Below, piece after piece: positions 22,817 to 34,513 of a stretch of DNA of 64,000 nucleotides. The DNA is from Chionoecetes opilio (lineage: Eukaryota; Arthropoda; Malacostraca; Decapoda; Majidae). Every line of letters begins with the position of its first letter. Position 1 is the first letter of the stretch. The notes under the pieces were generated by a model. That model ran no database searches and was not told the origin of the DNA. It saw nothing but the letters and a program-made list of their open reading frames with translations. A program made the translations under genes and the position numbers. Location of the stretch: the NCBI GenBank assembly GCA_016584305.1, contig JACEEZ010018170.1, positions 527,973 to 591,972 of the forward strand. Direction: 5' to 3'.

Positions 22817-22972
22817 CTACACTCTTAGAAAAGAAGGGTAGGAAAAGGTAGAAAAAGGGTATTTGTAGTGATGAAATACTGCTACCCTTTTTCTGCCCTT
22901 ACAAATCTACCCTTTCGGATCGACGCAAATCTACCCTTTTCCAATTTCCTACCCTTTTTTTTATAATGTAGA
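22817..22972. mobile_element. Small inverted-repeat element (AAGGGTAGG ends)
   Basis: Left end CTACACTCTTAGAAAAGAAG followed by GGTAGG; the right end is the inverse of CTACATTATAAAAAAAAGGG. ACCCTTTT-type motifs repeat inside. About 156 bp, non-coding. Confidence 0.5.
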
Positions 22973-23754
22973 CAAACGATTGCTCCACAAGGTCATGTTA
23001 TACTCCCAGATCTTTCCTTTGCTATATAAAATCGTCTGTTAGCCATAAAATTACGTTCTTATGTTCTTATGTTATGCTCTGCCTATCCTAATGAAGTGGT
23101 AATGGTGGCGTGGACAATAACAAGACGCAAACCTCTGCTGTTCTTTGCTTTAATATCATTCTGGTTTTGGGAACAATATCATCAGAAGGGTTCAGAAGGA
23201 AAATCTACGTTTTTTTCTCAAATTATTGGGGATTCGAACGGAAATACTGGACAGTAAAAACATACACACAGCAGCGTATTGTACTCACCACACAGTTCTA
23301 CTTCACATTATTCTATTCTGATGTCAAATAATTCGTTAATCATCTACGTAGAAGCATTTTTCAACACCAATACTTTCTTTTCTTGAATTTTCTGGTTTCA
23401 TTTCCACACTATGTGAACGAAAACGTCTGATTTAATTAAGGTTATTACTGATCATTTTATTTTATTTTCATTAATATTATCATCAATGGTCCTTTGCCTT
23501 GTTATTCATCAACGGTCTCTTATCTCCAGAGGGGGGTCGGAGGTCCGTTTCCGATCCCGCCTCACACACAATACAGTAGTCCAGGATGGCTGTTATTTTT
23601 TGTTATATCACAGATGATGTTTATCAGCTCAACCATTCACTTGTTTCTTGGGTTTCACTCCGGAATAAAGGAAAATAACTAAGGAAAGGGATGGAAATTA
23701 CGACACTAGCATAAGAGATCAAGCAAGTACGGCAAATACTGAAGAGTGGAGCTG

Positions 23755-23757
<3 letters not shown>

Positions 23758-23812
<55 letters not shown>
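23758..23812. repeat. (AG)n microsatellite
   Basis: Pure AG run. Confidence 0.95.
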
Positions 23813-23814
<2 letters not shown>

Positions 23815-24313
23815 GAAAAAACCGATGAAACTACTAGTCAAATAAGAAAAACAATATTTCCTCGTCGTCACGGGAGGAATAAGGCACTATTACAGTATTC
23901 CATTCACCACTAACTTCCAAACAATCATCTACGGTTCTAGGTATCCAATAAAGGACTTTTCTCTCCCTCTCTAGCATCAATAACCCTCCTTACAGATGTA
24001 CGCTTTACTTCTGCGGAAACTACGACAATACAGCATCCCTATAAGCCCAACAACAACTAAGCCTCATGTAGCGATACTACGAGTAGCTTTAATTCGCAAA
24101 GGGGTTTGAATCTACCATTACAGAATGCGGTATAGAATGATCCTTCAGTTTTCTTTCACCAATATCGAGCTGACGGTAACACGCAAGACGGGAGGAGCAG
24201 ATCGAGAGATGACCAAGAAAGGGAGGACGTCAGGAAGGTTTGGTAGTTCTGATCCTTCACACGCTCTCCCTCGTAGTGGTTCCTCCGCTCCTACAGGCTG
24301 TCTAGCGGGGTGC

Positions 24314-24847
24314 TTAGTCCATGTCAACAGACTGGGCAAAGCTGTCTGAACGGAACGCCTCCACCTGGGCTTGGCTGTCAGCCCTCATCATGCGACGCAG
24401 GTCCGGCTGTGGGTGGGACGGGGCAGAGACGGGGCGGGACGGGGTGGAGCGGGGGCGAGGCGGGGCAGAGACGGTGCGGGGCGGGGTAAAAGCAGTGCGA
24501 GACGTGGCGCAAAATAAAGGTGGAAGATAAAAGAAAAAAACCCCAGCAAAAGAAAGTGAAAGAAAAGAAACAGGACATATACAAGAAGTGATTAGTAATA
24601 GAAACAGGAAATAACAGAAAAAGTCACGAAGAAGGAAGAGGAAGGGATGTAAGATAATGATAATATAGGATAGGAAACGAAGGGGAAGGCGATGGACAGG
24701 CAGGGATGGAGTGGACGAGAGAGGAGAAAACAAATATTTTAGATCATCATAAAAAAACACATCGGTACTACGTAAAGTTATCGTTCACTCTTATTTCCAT
24801 GATGACGTGACAACATGCTGGTCCCTCCACTCTACTACACGAGAGAG

Positions 24848-24879
<32 letters not shown>

Positions 24880-25100
24880 GGGGAGAGAAAGGGAGAGGAG
24901 AGAGAAGGAGAGAGAGAGAGAGGAGAGAGGAGAGAGGAGAGAGAGAGAGAGAGAGAGAGAGAAAAAAAAAGGAAGGATGACCTATAAAATCATTCCTTCA
25001 TCTCTCCCTCCCCCACAAAAGAAAAAAAAAGTCAGGGAGAGAAGCAAGAAGCAGTCGAACGAAAAAATGAAGCACGAACAAGGTGAAGCAAGATATAAAT

Positions 25101-25194
<94 letters not shown>

Positions 25195-26528
25195 AAAACC
25201 TTTATTGCCATCTAAATCTTGCCCATCAGGCCCAGCAAGAGATGGATAACCTTCAAGACCAAGACTATATTATCTAACACGAGAGGCTGTGCCCGTGTAC
25301 TGAAAGTGAAAGCGTCAACCTCTTCTGTTTGCAAATACGCAAATGGTGAAAAAAAAGGCTTGAGAATGCCGCAGCGGGATGTCACATTGGGAAGCCATAG
25401 TAGTGCCTTGATCCTCATAGTCAGGTAAGAACATAAGCACATAAGAACATAAGAAAATAAGGAAGCTACAAGAGGCCGTGAGACCTACACGAGGTAGTTC
25501 CTGTTACTTAACACTACCTACATCCACCTTTCATCCCCATCCATGAATTTATCTAGCCTCCCTTTAAAGCTCCCTAATGACTCCGCACTAACTACCTCTA
25601 CCTAGGTACGTAGGCTACATATGTAAGCACACAAAGGTGTCGATCGAATAGATGCACAATGTTACAGCACTGACCCTTGTGGCTTATTCTCTGCATAGAA
25701 GCCTAATTTTCATTTTCCTACTATTCATCTATATTTTATCTATTTATCTATCTATTTATTCATTCTATTCTATTTTATTCATCTACTTTTTTTCTCAATT
25801 TTTTTCCGGCTGTAAAAGGAATCACCACTTAACTCTTAATCACATGGTAAAGATATCAAGGTGGTTTTATAGCGAAATGTAGAAAAAATGCTGACTAGGA
25901 TTACAATGATGGTTGCTTTAGTGATGACTGATGATGACCTTTGACAGCTTACCTTGGGGTGCATGAGGACGAAGGGCAGCTCGGCGGTGACCTCGCCTCC
26001 CATGGCCCCGAGGTAGAGTTTGACCTTCACGGTGTACGAGATGATCATGCCGAACATGTCACGGGACTCCGGGTTGGCCAGCCTGCAGGGTGGTCATGTC
26101 ATGTATTTTGCCTTTAATGATAGAAAACTGCAGTGCTAAATGGAGAAATAATGAATAACAGGTGACAAGTATTCAAGGAGTGGATATGACAAGGCTGATG
26201 TGGGTGTGGATAGTGAGGTGGATGAGGAGCGGGGTGGGGCTTACAGTGTGGATGAGGCCAGGTTGGTGTGGATGTTCTTGAGGTGGCCGTCCAGGGCGAT
26301 GCCGCGACGGTCCATGTTGGAGCTGAGGGTTGGGGTGAGGTAGAGCACCTTCTGCAGGGCGGAGCCAGGGCTGACGGGGCATCCCTCCCTGGCCGCGAAG
26401 AGACAACGGGGCAATCAGCACTCAGCACAATAAACTTACGGTTCTTGATTATTCTCACAATTAATTAAAAAAAAGGGAAGGGAGGAGCTTACACGTATCG
26501 TATTGTATCGAAAAGCTCTACGAGTACA

Positions 26529-26570
<42 letters not shown>

Positions 26571-29481
26571 CCTGCAAAGAGCTGACACATAAAGGTCTTA
26601 TAAATATCAATCGAAGTTTTGAGCCTAAAAAAGCAGATGTATCAATTAGTTGTTAATGTTTGCTATCAATGAGGGAAAAAAAAAAATGCACTGCTTGCTA
26701 CCATAAACGTGGTGATAAACGGCAATGACAATGAGAGATAATGATGATGCAGGGGCAGGGGTGAAGGGGGTGTACAGAGACGGCAAGGGCGCGGCAGCAT
26801 ATTCCCGTTCTCTATGCGAGTCTGTGGTTTCCGAGTGAAGACGCTTGGCTGTAGCTCCGAAACTAACCATAGGATTGTCTCGAAAATACCCTCATTGTGA
26901 TTCCCACGTAGTTACTATGCACTTAGCAGGAAAACCTAACCTACCCTATCCGCAACTTATCGTAACCTAACCCGACGTGTTCAAGAGTAAACGATATACT
27001 CTTCCAGAAAATGGGACTATGCGGCCCGCTACTCACTGGGTCTCCACGCTGGCCACGGTGCTGCGGTACTGGCCGCCCGTGAACAGACACACGTCCACAG
27101 ACTGCTGCACCGCTGACTTGATCTTCTTGATCGTCTTGTTGCTGTGATTCCTGATGATCATGCTAATGGCGATCTTCTCGTTGTGGTAGTAGAGCTGCTT
27201 GTCCAGGGTCACCTCAAGCTCCAGCTCTCCGGGACTCAGCATGAAGTCCTTCCTCACGATGGTGCACGGCTGGCGGCCTGCGCGGCTGGGGGCATACTGG
27301 ATGCGGCGGATGTTCAGCTGCACGGTGGACCTGGGGGCACGAGGGCGGGGTGGCGACTTAGGTGGCGGGGCACATTATGGAACATTATGTATCAGGTCAT
27401 GTGTGCGGCACTAAGCCACACAGGACCCCGAACAGTTGCATGAGAATAAACAAAGGTGTAGATGACTCAAGAGAAAAGTGTAGCTGCCACGCAATGTCCT
27501 GACTAAAGAATTACCGTTACGAAGTCATACATGAAACGCAACCGTCATCTAGGCTATGTCAAGCAAGACTTATAAAATTAGATGACAGTGCGAGGCAGGA
27601 AATGTGATGCAAGGCCGTAGCGAGTCATAACAACGCCGTGAAACTCCCATCAGCCTAATTCAGACATGAGACAGCGTACTGCCTACATAACAACATTATT
27701 ACACAGCTACAGCACCTCTCAACACACCTCTTGTGGCTGCGGTCTTCCTCGTTATCACCCACGTACACCTTGATGTAATATTCCACACCGCAGGGGCGTC
27801 CCTCGTCATCGCCGGAGGGCTGGATGGTGACGGAGGGCGGCGCCTGCTCGGGCATCTTGAAGGTGAAGGGGTAGGCGTTGGGCCCCAGCTTCTTGATGAG
27901 CCGCTCCTGCAGCTTGGTGGCCTCCTCCTTCTTGGGCGGGTAGATCTGCTCGGACGCCAGGTACAGGTCCTTCTGGAAGTTGAGGCCCATCACCTCGTCC
28001 TCCTCGCGGCCGTACCGGAAACTGCACACCAGTTGCCCGAACACACGCCGGTCGTTGAGGTAGGACGGGTCCAACACCAGAACGCCGTCTGCGGGGAGAA
28101 ACCATGCCATTCATAATGATGTACTGTACCAACTGGTTGTGACGTCACCGGGAGGCCTGCAACACTTGTATCTACCTGCTAGCCCCTCACAGTTGTGCCG
28201 TCTCCCGCCGCCATTATGCCACATCTACACCTTTTTTTCTTGCATTTAATCCTATTTACACTACGCCAATGACCACTAATTATATCCTAACACATTATTT
28301 AATCACCCATATATATATTTTTCCCCATTAGAGGTCTTCAATGAACATTTGCGGGATGCATAAGGTACCCCTTAAAATAATGGAAAGTATCGTAATTACC
28401 TGAAAGTAACATGCATAGGCAAGCCATTAAACACTACCGCTAATATTAAAATATATATGGTATATATTTTAAGAACTATGTATAAGAGAACTGTAAGCAC
28501 GGTAACACCTATGAAGAGGATGCTTGAAAAACAAGGACGTTGGTGCAGCACGTTACAAAACTATACAACCAAGACATACACAAAAGAAAAAAAGGAAAAA
28601 TCATAATAAACACAATTTTCAAGTACGTTAAAGTGTTGAAAGCTAACCCTACATGATATAACTGACAAATAAATTAAGAACAAAGCTTCCTTCAACAGTA
28701 AAGACCCATGAATGGATATCTATCTACCGTACATAACACTAGAGTCGCCAGTCACTTGCCACTGCACTAACGTCGCCAGGCACAATATATTACGAATTAT
28801 AGCTTCACTACTGATTTGTATGTGCCACTGAAGATGATACACAGTAGTTTTTATCATGTACATCACACTACATGTCTTCAGTGACACATAAAAGTCTGTA
28901 GTGATGCTAAAATTCGTAACATATTGTGCCTGGCGACATTAGTGCAGTGGCAAGTGACTGGCGACTATAGTGTTATCTACGGTAGCTGCATCAGGCACTA
29001 TAGTCTATTATATTTATTATGGTCAAAATGCACTAAGGAGGCCATGCACCCTACCTTCCCCCCTTTTCTACGGGGCAGCTGATTGGTGCATTCCTCGTAT
29101 CATCACTACCAATCACAATATGTTCACTACTTAACAGCGCGTGACCACTGGACAGAGCAATCTTCACTACAGAGGGGGACAAAATCTAAAATTCCTTTGT
29201 AGTGAAGATTGCTGTCCAGTGGTCACGCCGCTGTTAAGTAGTGAAGATATTGTGATTGGTAGTGATGATACGAGGAATATGCACCAATCAGCTGCCCCGT
29301 AGAAGAGAGGGGGAGGCAGAGGGCGTGGCTTCCATAGTGCATTTTGACCATATTAAAGAGGAAGATTCTCACCGACGGGATCCACGGCCGAGACATGATC
29401 CACAAAGTCGCGGCGTCCCAGATAGATGGTTAGCTTGCCGTTAGGAGCAGCCTTCTTGAAAACCTTGAATTGGACCACCAT
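24314..29481 (-). CDS. Visual arrestin, Arr1 type (phosrestin-2-like)
   Basis: Cytosolic protein that binds activated, phosphorylated rhodopsin and ends phototransduction. Coding exons in transcript order are 29481-29373, 28088-27728, 27330-27037, 26388-26245, 26082-25953 and 24406-24314. All junctions are GT/AG and all phases close, giving 376 residues. The N-domain starts [20 protein letters not shown] and contains the finger-loop region [13 protein letters not shown] (residues about 60-72). Strongly Arr1-like stretches include [39 protein letters not shown] and [11 protein letters not shown]. The last exon adds a short tail ([14 protein letters not shown] ... SVDMD). No clathrin box (LIEL-type) or AP-2 motif is visible, as expected for a visual rather than a beta-arrestin. 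Introns carry two long foldback elements, an R5 MITE, an R1 copy and (AG)n tracts. Confidence 0.96.
24841..24962. repeat. (AG)n-rich tract in arrestin intron 5
   Basis: Interrupted AG/AGG purine tract. Open frames rich in Arg-Glu across it are repeat artefacts. Confidence 0.95.
25104..25189. repeat. (AG)n microsatellite in arrestin intron 5
   Basis: Pure AG run of about 86 bp. Confidence 0.95.
25427..25600 (-). repeat. R1 LINE 3'-end fragment in arrestin intron 5
   Basis: Antisense to the + strand (tail first). Its left junction reads CAGGTAAGAACATAAG, the same donor-like junction as in TRAPPC2 and the lipocalin. Here no + strand exon is recognised: the sequence before it (25219-25426) is open on the + strand but matches nothing I know. 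Confidence 0.75.
26530..26568. repeat. (GT)n microsatellite in arrestin intron 3
   Basis: Pure GT run of about 38 bp. Confidence 0.95.
26798..27021. mobile_element. R5 MITE, copy 2, at arrestin exon 3 donor
   Basis: Same family as 21944-22179, sharing CATATTCCCGTTCTCTATGC, GAAACTAACCATAGGATT and GTGTTCAAGAGTAAACG. One end lies about 14 bp from the GT donor of arrestin exon 3 (donor at 27036-27035 on the - strand). Confidence 0.8.
28724..28985. mobile_element. Foldback MITE in arrestin intron 1
   Basis: Long inverted arms: CTACCGTACATAACACTA, GTCGCCAGTCACTTGCCACT and GGCACAATATATTACGAATT are repeated in inverse order up to GTTATCTACGGTAG. The arms cover about 90 bp each with few mismatches. 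A third end fragment is at 34514-34542. Confidence 0.85.
29015..29356. mobile_element. Long foldback palindrome abutting arrestin exon 1 donor
   Basis: Outer arms TATGGTCAAAATGCACTA / TAGTGCATTTTGACCATA. Inner arms of about 105 bp (CTACGGGGCAGCTGATTGGT ... CAATCTTCACTACA) close on a loop of about 26 nt near 29177-29200. The right end is only about 15 bp from the exon 1 splice donor (29372-29371, - strand). It can form a hairpin of about 150 bp in the pre-mRNA. MITE origin is inferred. Confidence 0.88.
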
Positions 29482-29572
29482 CTTGTCTGCGTGCTGCTGC
29501 TGCTACGGTGCTGTTGTGTGGTGTCAGGCGAGGGCTGTGCTGTGAGTGGTGGCTTGGTGTGGTCGGTGCACT

Positions 29573-29580
29573 CTTATATT
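29573..29580 (-). promoter_or_regulatory. Candidate TATA box of the arrestin gene
   Basis: On the - strand the sequence reads GCCAATATAAGAGTG about 92 bp upstream of the ATG: an ATATAAG TATA-like box overlapped by a CCAAT-like motif. It would give a start site near 29545 and a short 5' UTR containing GCAGCAGCAGCA. Inference from position and motif. Confidence 0.5.
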
Positions 29581-30113
29581 GGCTGCTCTGGACGCTAATA
29601 GGATCAAGAACAGCTGACACGGCTCTAAACATCGCAAGATAGGAAGTTAGAAGGCGAGGGGAAGCCATTATGATCCAAAAACCTTCTGTCGGTGACGCAT
29701 GAACTCTCCTAAGTCCTAATCTCTTTTCTTCCTTCGATGGGTCTTCCTTTCCCTCCTAAAGACGTTCCAGACATTCTTTTTCCTTTTCTCATCCTTCCTT
29801 CTTCCTACACTCTTCCTCTTCCTACTGTTATAGTTCGTTCTTTCTTATCTCGTCTGTAGTCGATTTCCAGCCCCCAATCGACTGGCAGTTTCTATGCGAG
29901 AGGAATCTGTGCATTCCGCCAGTGTGCGTTTGAGTGAGATGTGAGTCTGGAATACACAATGCATTGTTCAGATATTGTTAGTATAATAAAGTCTCTCTCT
30001 CTCTCTCTCTCTGTATATATATCAAGGGAAGCCAAGGGCAGTTCATAGTCGCTCGTTCCAAGGGTTTCACATGACGCAGGTTCGCCACCTTTCCACATTA
30101 TATCTATAAATAA

Positions 30114-32613
30114 CACTGGGGAACAATTTGAAGAAAAAAAAATTGTTGAGTTAGATTTTTGAGCTTATTTAGACTAAAATTGGCATGCTGATTCCAAATC
30201 TGTAGTCAGTTTTTTTCTAGCACGTCAAGATTTTTCTCCACAGCTTACCCTCCAGATAAGCAAAATTCCACTTGTGAGCTGTAGTAAAACTTGCCAGCTG
30301 ATTACGATTTGACTCATCGAGAGCTATGTGGCAACTTGTTTGTGCAGTTACAATTGAGACAGTGCGGTGAGAGGTGTGTGCAGCTCCCAATAGGTCAGTA
30401 CTATCAATATCTGCAAACAGAAAGCTAGGATAGTAGGAATTAGGAGGATTTGTTATGGCTTTTCTCTTAACCTTGTAACAAGATACCATTGTAATTTCTA
30501 TTTCGTTTTATGCTGGGTTTTTTTTTCTTCAAAGCTTGTAACTATTCCAGCTTAGTGTTTTATTTACATAGGTATATATTTCTTTTGTTTCAGATCATGT
30601 CTGCTCCTGCTACGTCTCGTCGTAAATGCCTAAACAACCCTGACTCCTTCTGCTATATATGTGGTAGTTTCACCATTCCAAGTCAGAGGGCAAGCGTATT
30701 GCCCTCATCAGAATACTCATCTTGAATACATCAGCGTATTTGTCAAACAAGCATATTTCGCATATTTTAAAGTGAAACTCGGTGATCAAGACAAGCTATG
30801 GGCCCCTCACAAAGTGTGCAAGCAGTGTGTCGAGAGATTACGGATGTGGACCAAAGGAACACGTGAAAAGTTGGCATTTGGTATCCCCATGGTTTGGCGA
30901 GAGCAAAAAGATCATTCCACAGACTGTTACTTTAGTTTAGTGAAAACATCAGGATTTAACAAGAAAAATAAAAGTAAAATAGAATATCCTAATCTACCGT
31001 CAGTTATAAAACCAATGCCTCATTCAGCTGAATTTCCAGTGCCAGTTTTCGAACAACTACCTCCTCTAGAAGATCTGAGTGATGTTGAAGAACGCAGTGA
31101 CAGCAATGATGCAGATTTTGACATTCACGAGGATTCAGTTCGTAGGGGATTTGATCAGCACGAGTTGAATGATTTAGCACGTGATTTGGGCCTATCCAAA
31201 AAAGCTTCAGAAATACTAGCATCAAGACTGAACGAGAAAAACATACTTGAACAAGGAGTGAAGGTATCATACTTTCGAACCAGAGAAAGTACATTTCTGC
31301 AGTACTTTCGAAGTGCCAGCGGTTTTGTGTTTTGCCATAACATTCCTGGTTTACTGAAGGAATTAGGGCTTTCAATCTACAATCCAAATGAATGGCGATT
31401 GTTTATTGATAGCTCAAAGCGGAGCTTGAAGTGAGTCCTTCTACACAATGGCAATTTGTTTGGCGCAGTCCCTATTGGGCATTCGGTCTGTCTTCGTGAA
31501 GAATATGGAGATGTAAAGAGAGTCATTGAGTTATTGCAATATGACAAACACAATTGGATCATCTGTGTTGACCTTAAAATGGTGTCCTTCCTTCTTGGTC
31601 AACAACGTGGATACACAAAGTATCCCTGCTTTCTCTGTATGTGGGATAGCAGAGCTCGAGAGAAGCATTGGGTTCAGACGAATTGGCCTCCGAGATCTGA
31701 TCTTAAACCTGGAGATCCTAACATTGTACATGAGCCACTTGTTGACAGGAAGAAAATAATATTCCCACCTCTGCACATAAAACTAGGTCTCATGAAACAA
31801 TTTGTAAAAGCATTGTCAACTGATGGCGACTGTTTGAAGTACATCATCTTGGCATTTCCTGGACTGTCAATTGAAAAAAATCAAGGCCGGTGTGTTTGAT
31901 GGTCCACAAATTCGACAGCTCATCAAAGATGAACATTTCAACGGTACCATGTCAGACCTTGAAAAGAATGCTTGGCTATCATTCAAAGACGTCGTCAAGA
32001 ACTTTCTTGGAAATACACGTGCAAGTAATTACACAGAAATTGTTCAGAAACTATTGGAGAGCTACAAAGAGCTTGGTTGCAACATGAGTATTAAAGTACA
32101 TTTTTTGCATAGCCATCTCGCCAACTTTCCGGAAAATCTTGGTGCTGCTAGCGACGAGCAAGGTGAACGATTTCACCAAGATTTAAAGGTTATGGAAGAA
32201 CGTTACCAGGGTAGATGGGATGTGCATATGATGGCTGACTATTGTTGGAGCATCAAACGCGATAGTCCTCAAGTTGAACACTCCAGACAAAGCTACAAAC
32301 GTAAATTTTTACCTTAACCTGCACACAATTATAGCCTTATCCTTTCTAAAAACATGATAATGTTAAATAAACATTCTATTCATGCCTATTTCTTTCATTT
32401 TTCATTGTATGTTAACATTTGCAACTTTTTATAAAATAAGCACTGTTACTGTTATGTACAGTATTTTTCATATTTTTTAAGAAAACGAAAATCCTACAGT
32501 TCAAAAACTTGACGTGATAGAGAAAAACTGAGATAAGTTTTGGATTCAGCACCCAAAAATTACTTAATAAGACCTAACTCAGACCTAACTCAACAAAAAA
32601 TTGTTCCCCAGTG
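30114..32613 (+). mobile_element. 2.50 kb DNA transposon, copy 2 (TIR CACTGGGGAACA)
   Basis: Nearly identical to 11095-13550 over its whole length, same orientation, same ends (CACTGGGGAACAATTTG ... TTGTTCCCCAGTG) and flanked by TAA. The high similarity of two non-allelic copies implies recent activity of the family. It lies 5' of the arrestin gene, about 530 bp beyond the candidate TATA box. Confidence 0.88.
30597..32317 (+). pseudogene. Transposase-like zinc-finger protein, broken (copy 2)
   Basis: Same protein as at 11576-13256 but with different lesions. A 34-nt insertion relative to copy 1 (about 30695-30728) shifts the frame inside the N-terminal zinc-finger region. A TGA at 31432-31434 replaces the TGT of copy 1. 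One extra A in the A-run near 31875 shifts the frame again. Between lesions the reading is open. It retains VCKQC, NWIICVDLKMVSFLLGQQRG, YPCFLCMWDSR, and the C-terminal DEQGERFHQDLKVMEERY then YCWSIKRD. The CX2C pair after VDLKM and the invariant-looking D and E residues suggest a DDE-type catalytic core with a zinc-binding insertion. This is inferred, not demonstrated. Confidence 0.75.
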
Positions 32614-32702
32614 TAATAGATCAAAATATATCAAATACATAGATAATAAATAAATTAATTACCAGAAGTGTTAAAAGTAGAAGTGCTGAGGTTATTCTAA
32701 AG

Positions 32703-33484
32703 TAGTAGTTCTTAACCTTTTCAGAGGCACCGAACCCTAACGAAAACCTCCGCACACTGGCCGAACCCCTCAAATATGTGATGAAAAAACAAACGAATAC
32801 AAAAATTTTAAGATAAATTGCTTCAAAATTCAAGAAATGTTTAAATAATAAGAAAATACATTTTGATTTAATTGATGCAAAAATTAGAGAAAAATTGCCT
32901 CAATATTCAAGTGTTTGTTTGAATAAGAAGAAGGGAGGAAGGAAGGACTCTGAAGCAGTGGCATATATAGGTCCTCGGAAAGGGGGGGGGGGGGCACAGA
33001 GGTGAATCCAGAAATGTTTTAAGACGGGGTTGGGCGAGCGAAGCGAGTTTCTACAGCTGGGGTGTCTGAGGAAGGGGTCCGGAAATTGGTTGAAAATCAA
33101 GCATTTTTAGGGGTATTTTGAGGCCTCAGGAGGGATATATTGCACTAATTTGATATTCAATGGCCAAACGCGGCCGTGCCCCCCCCCCCCCCCCATACGT
33201 ATACATAATACGCCACTGTTCGGAAGTGAGAGGCGGGCGACCACACGCACTTTTATACACACGTACGTACATATGACTCCCTCCACCGCGCTGCTTAAAT
33301 TTACGTTAATTTCGCGTATAATTTACTCTGGTGAATAATCTGGAATTATAATACCAAAAATGCAATGTTTTTCGGAGGGCCTCCGCCGAACCCCTGAGAC
33401 TGGCTCACCGAACCCAGGTTAGGAGAATAAATAGGAACCCATGGCTCACCTGGGGTTCGATCGAACCCAGGTTAAGAACCACTG
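32703..33484. mobile_element. hAT-like non-autonomous element, 782 bp
   Basis: Left end TAGTAGTTCTTAACC, right end the inverse of CAGTGGTTCTTAACCTGGGT. Perfect 8-bp duplication TTCTAAAG at 32695-32702 and 33485-33492. A second element is nested at 32956-33218. Confidence 0.88.
32956..33218. mobile_element. Nested hAT-like MITE
   Basis: Ends CAGTGGCATATATAGG and the inverse of CAGTGGCGTATTATG; flanking 8-mers CTCTGAAG and TTCGGAAG match 6 of 8. It carries a G-run near one end and a C-run near the other. Confidence 0.65.
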
Positions 33485-33557
33485 TTCTAAAGCTTTATTT
33501 GGCTCTAGTCAGACCAGAGAGAGCGAGAGATAGAGAAATATCACCCTTGATGTTTTA

Positions 33558-33607
<50 letters not shown>

Positions 33608-33709
33608 TACTAGTACTACTCCTACTACTACCTACTAAAGTTACGCATTTTTCTAACGTCAACGTCTTCAAACTTAGAACTTTATGAGAGGCTTGCATGT
33701 GAGTAATAA

Positions 33710-33870
33710 TGGGAGGGAGGGAGGGAAAGGAAGGGAGGGAGGGAGGGAGGGAGGGAGGGAGGGAGGGAGGGAGGGAGGGAGAGGGAAGGAAGGAGAGGAA
33801 GGGAGGGAAGGTGCGAGGGAGAGGAGGGAGGGAGAAAGGAAGGAAGGAAGGATAGAGGGAGGGAGGGAAG
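33710..33870. repeat. (GGGA)n purine tract
   Basis: GGGA/GGAA repeat of about 160 bp; open frames across it are artefacts. Confidence 0.95.
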
Positions 33871-34107
33871 GAATGAAAAAAAGAAGGGTCCATAATCCAT
33901 ATGTCATGATTTAAGATAAAAAATATATAAACTTTCAAATAATTGCCACTTACTAAATAAAAATATATAGTATATGTACAGGTATAGAGTACAGTTATAA
34001 AGTATATTATATCATATTTCATAGGTACTTAGAAGGCCATTATCTGTCTCCATTCAACAGGTAACTAATATATAGATTGATAAACACACAGAGGTCAGGT
34101 CAGATAT

Positions 34108-34442
34108 CTTAATAGATTCTAGGAAACATTCTCTATGAGCTTCCGTCGCAAATTATTACTTTTGGCGATATGACATGTTCATAGGGAGGCGAGAGACAAT
34201 TGTTTACGTGCCTCTAACTCTTCTTCCTCTTGTGACCTGCATCGCCTCTGGCTTTAGTTTGGAGGTTAAAACGTGGGATTAGGTTAGATTAGGTTAGATT
34301 AGTGAGTCAGAAGGTGGGGTTAGGTTAGTGAATTTTCATATCTCCTATACACTCTCCTTCCTATTAAAAACACCTTATATCTCCGAAAGTAGTGATTTGC
34401 GACAGAAGCTTATAGAGAGAATGTTTCTTAGAATCCAATAAG
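34108..34442. mobile_element. MITE with ~65-bp inverted ends
   Basis: Left CTTAATAGATTCTAGGAAAC with CATTCTCTATGAGCTTC and GTCGCAAAT; right end the inverse of CTTATTGGATTCTAAGAAAC with the matching inner motifs. The interior has repeated GGTTAGATTAG. Confidence 0.75.
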
Positions 34443-34513
34443 GTTAACAGAAACCACACTCCCAATTGTGTAGGGAATTCGGTCCTAGTGTAAAAATTTA
34501 CCCATTAGAGCAG

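Larger units (their letters stand above)
22690..24313. other. Intergenic between lipocalin and arrestin
   Basis: Contains the inverted-repeat element at 22817-22972, an R2 remnant at 23005-23055 and the AG tract at 23758-23812. No recognised gene. The 3' UTR of the arrestin gene (- strand) must lie here, but I cannot place its end. Confidence 0.4.

Noticed and set aside
24815..25277. Arg/Glu-rich open frames
   Set aside because: Translation of (AG)n tracts in an arrestin intron.
25219..25428. + strand frame ending at a GTAAG donor-like site
   Set aside because: It looks like an exon end, but the GTAAGAACATAAG is the R1 tail; no acceptor, partner exon or known protein.
27144..28132. Open frames of 99-127 codons on the + strand and in a second - strand frame
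   Set aside because: Shadows of GC-rich arrestin exons.
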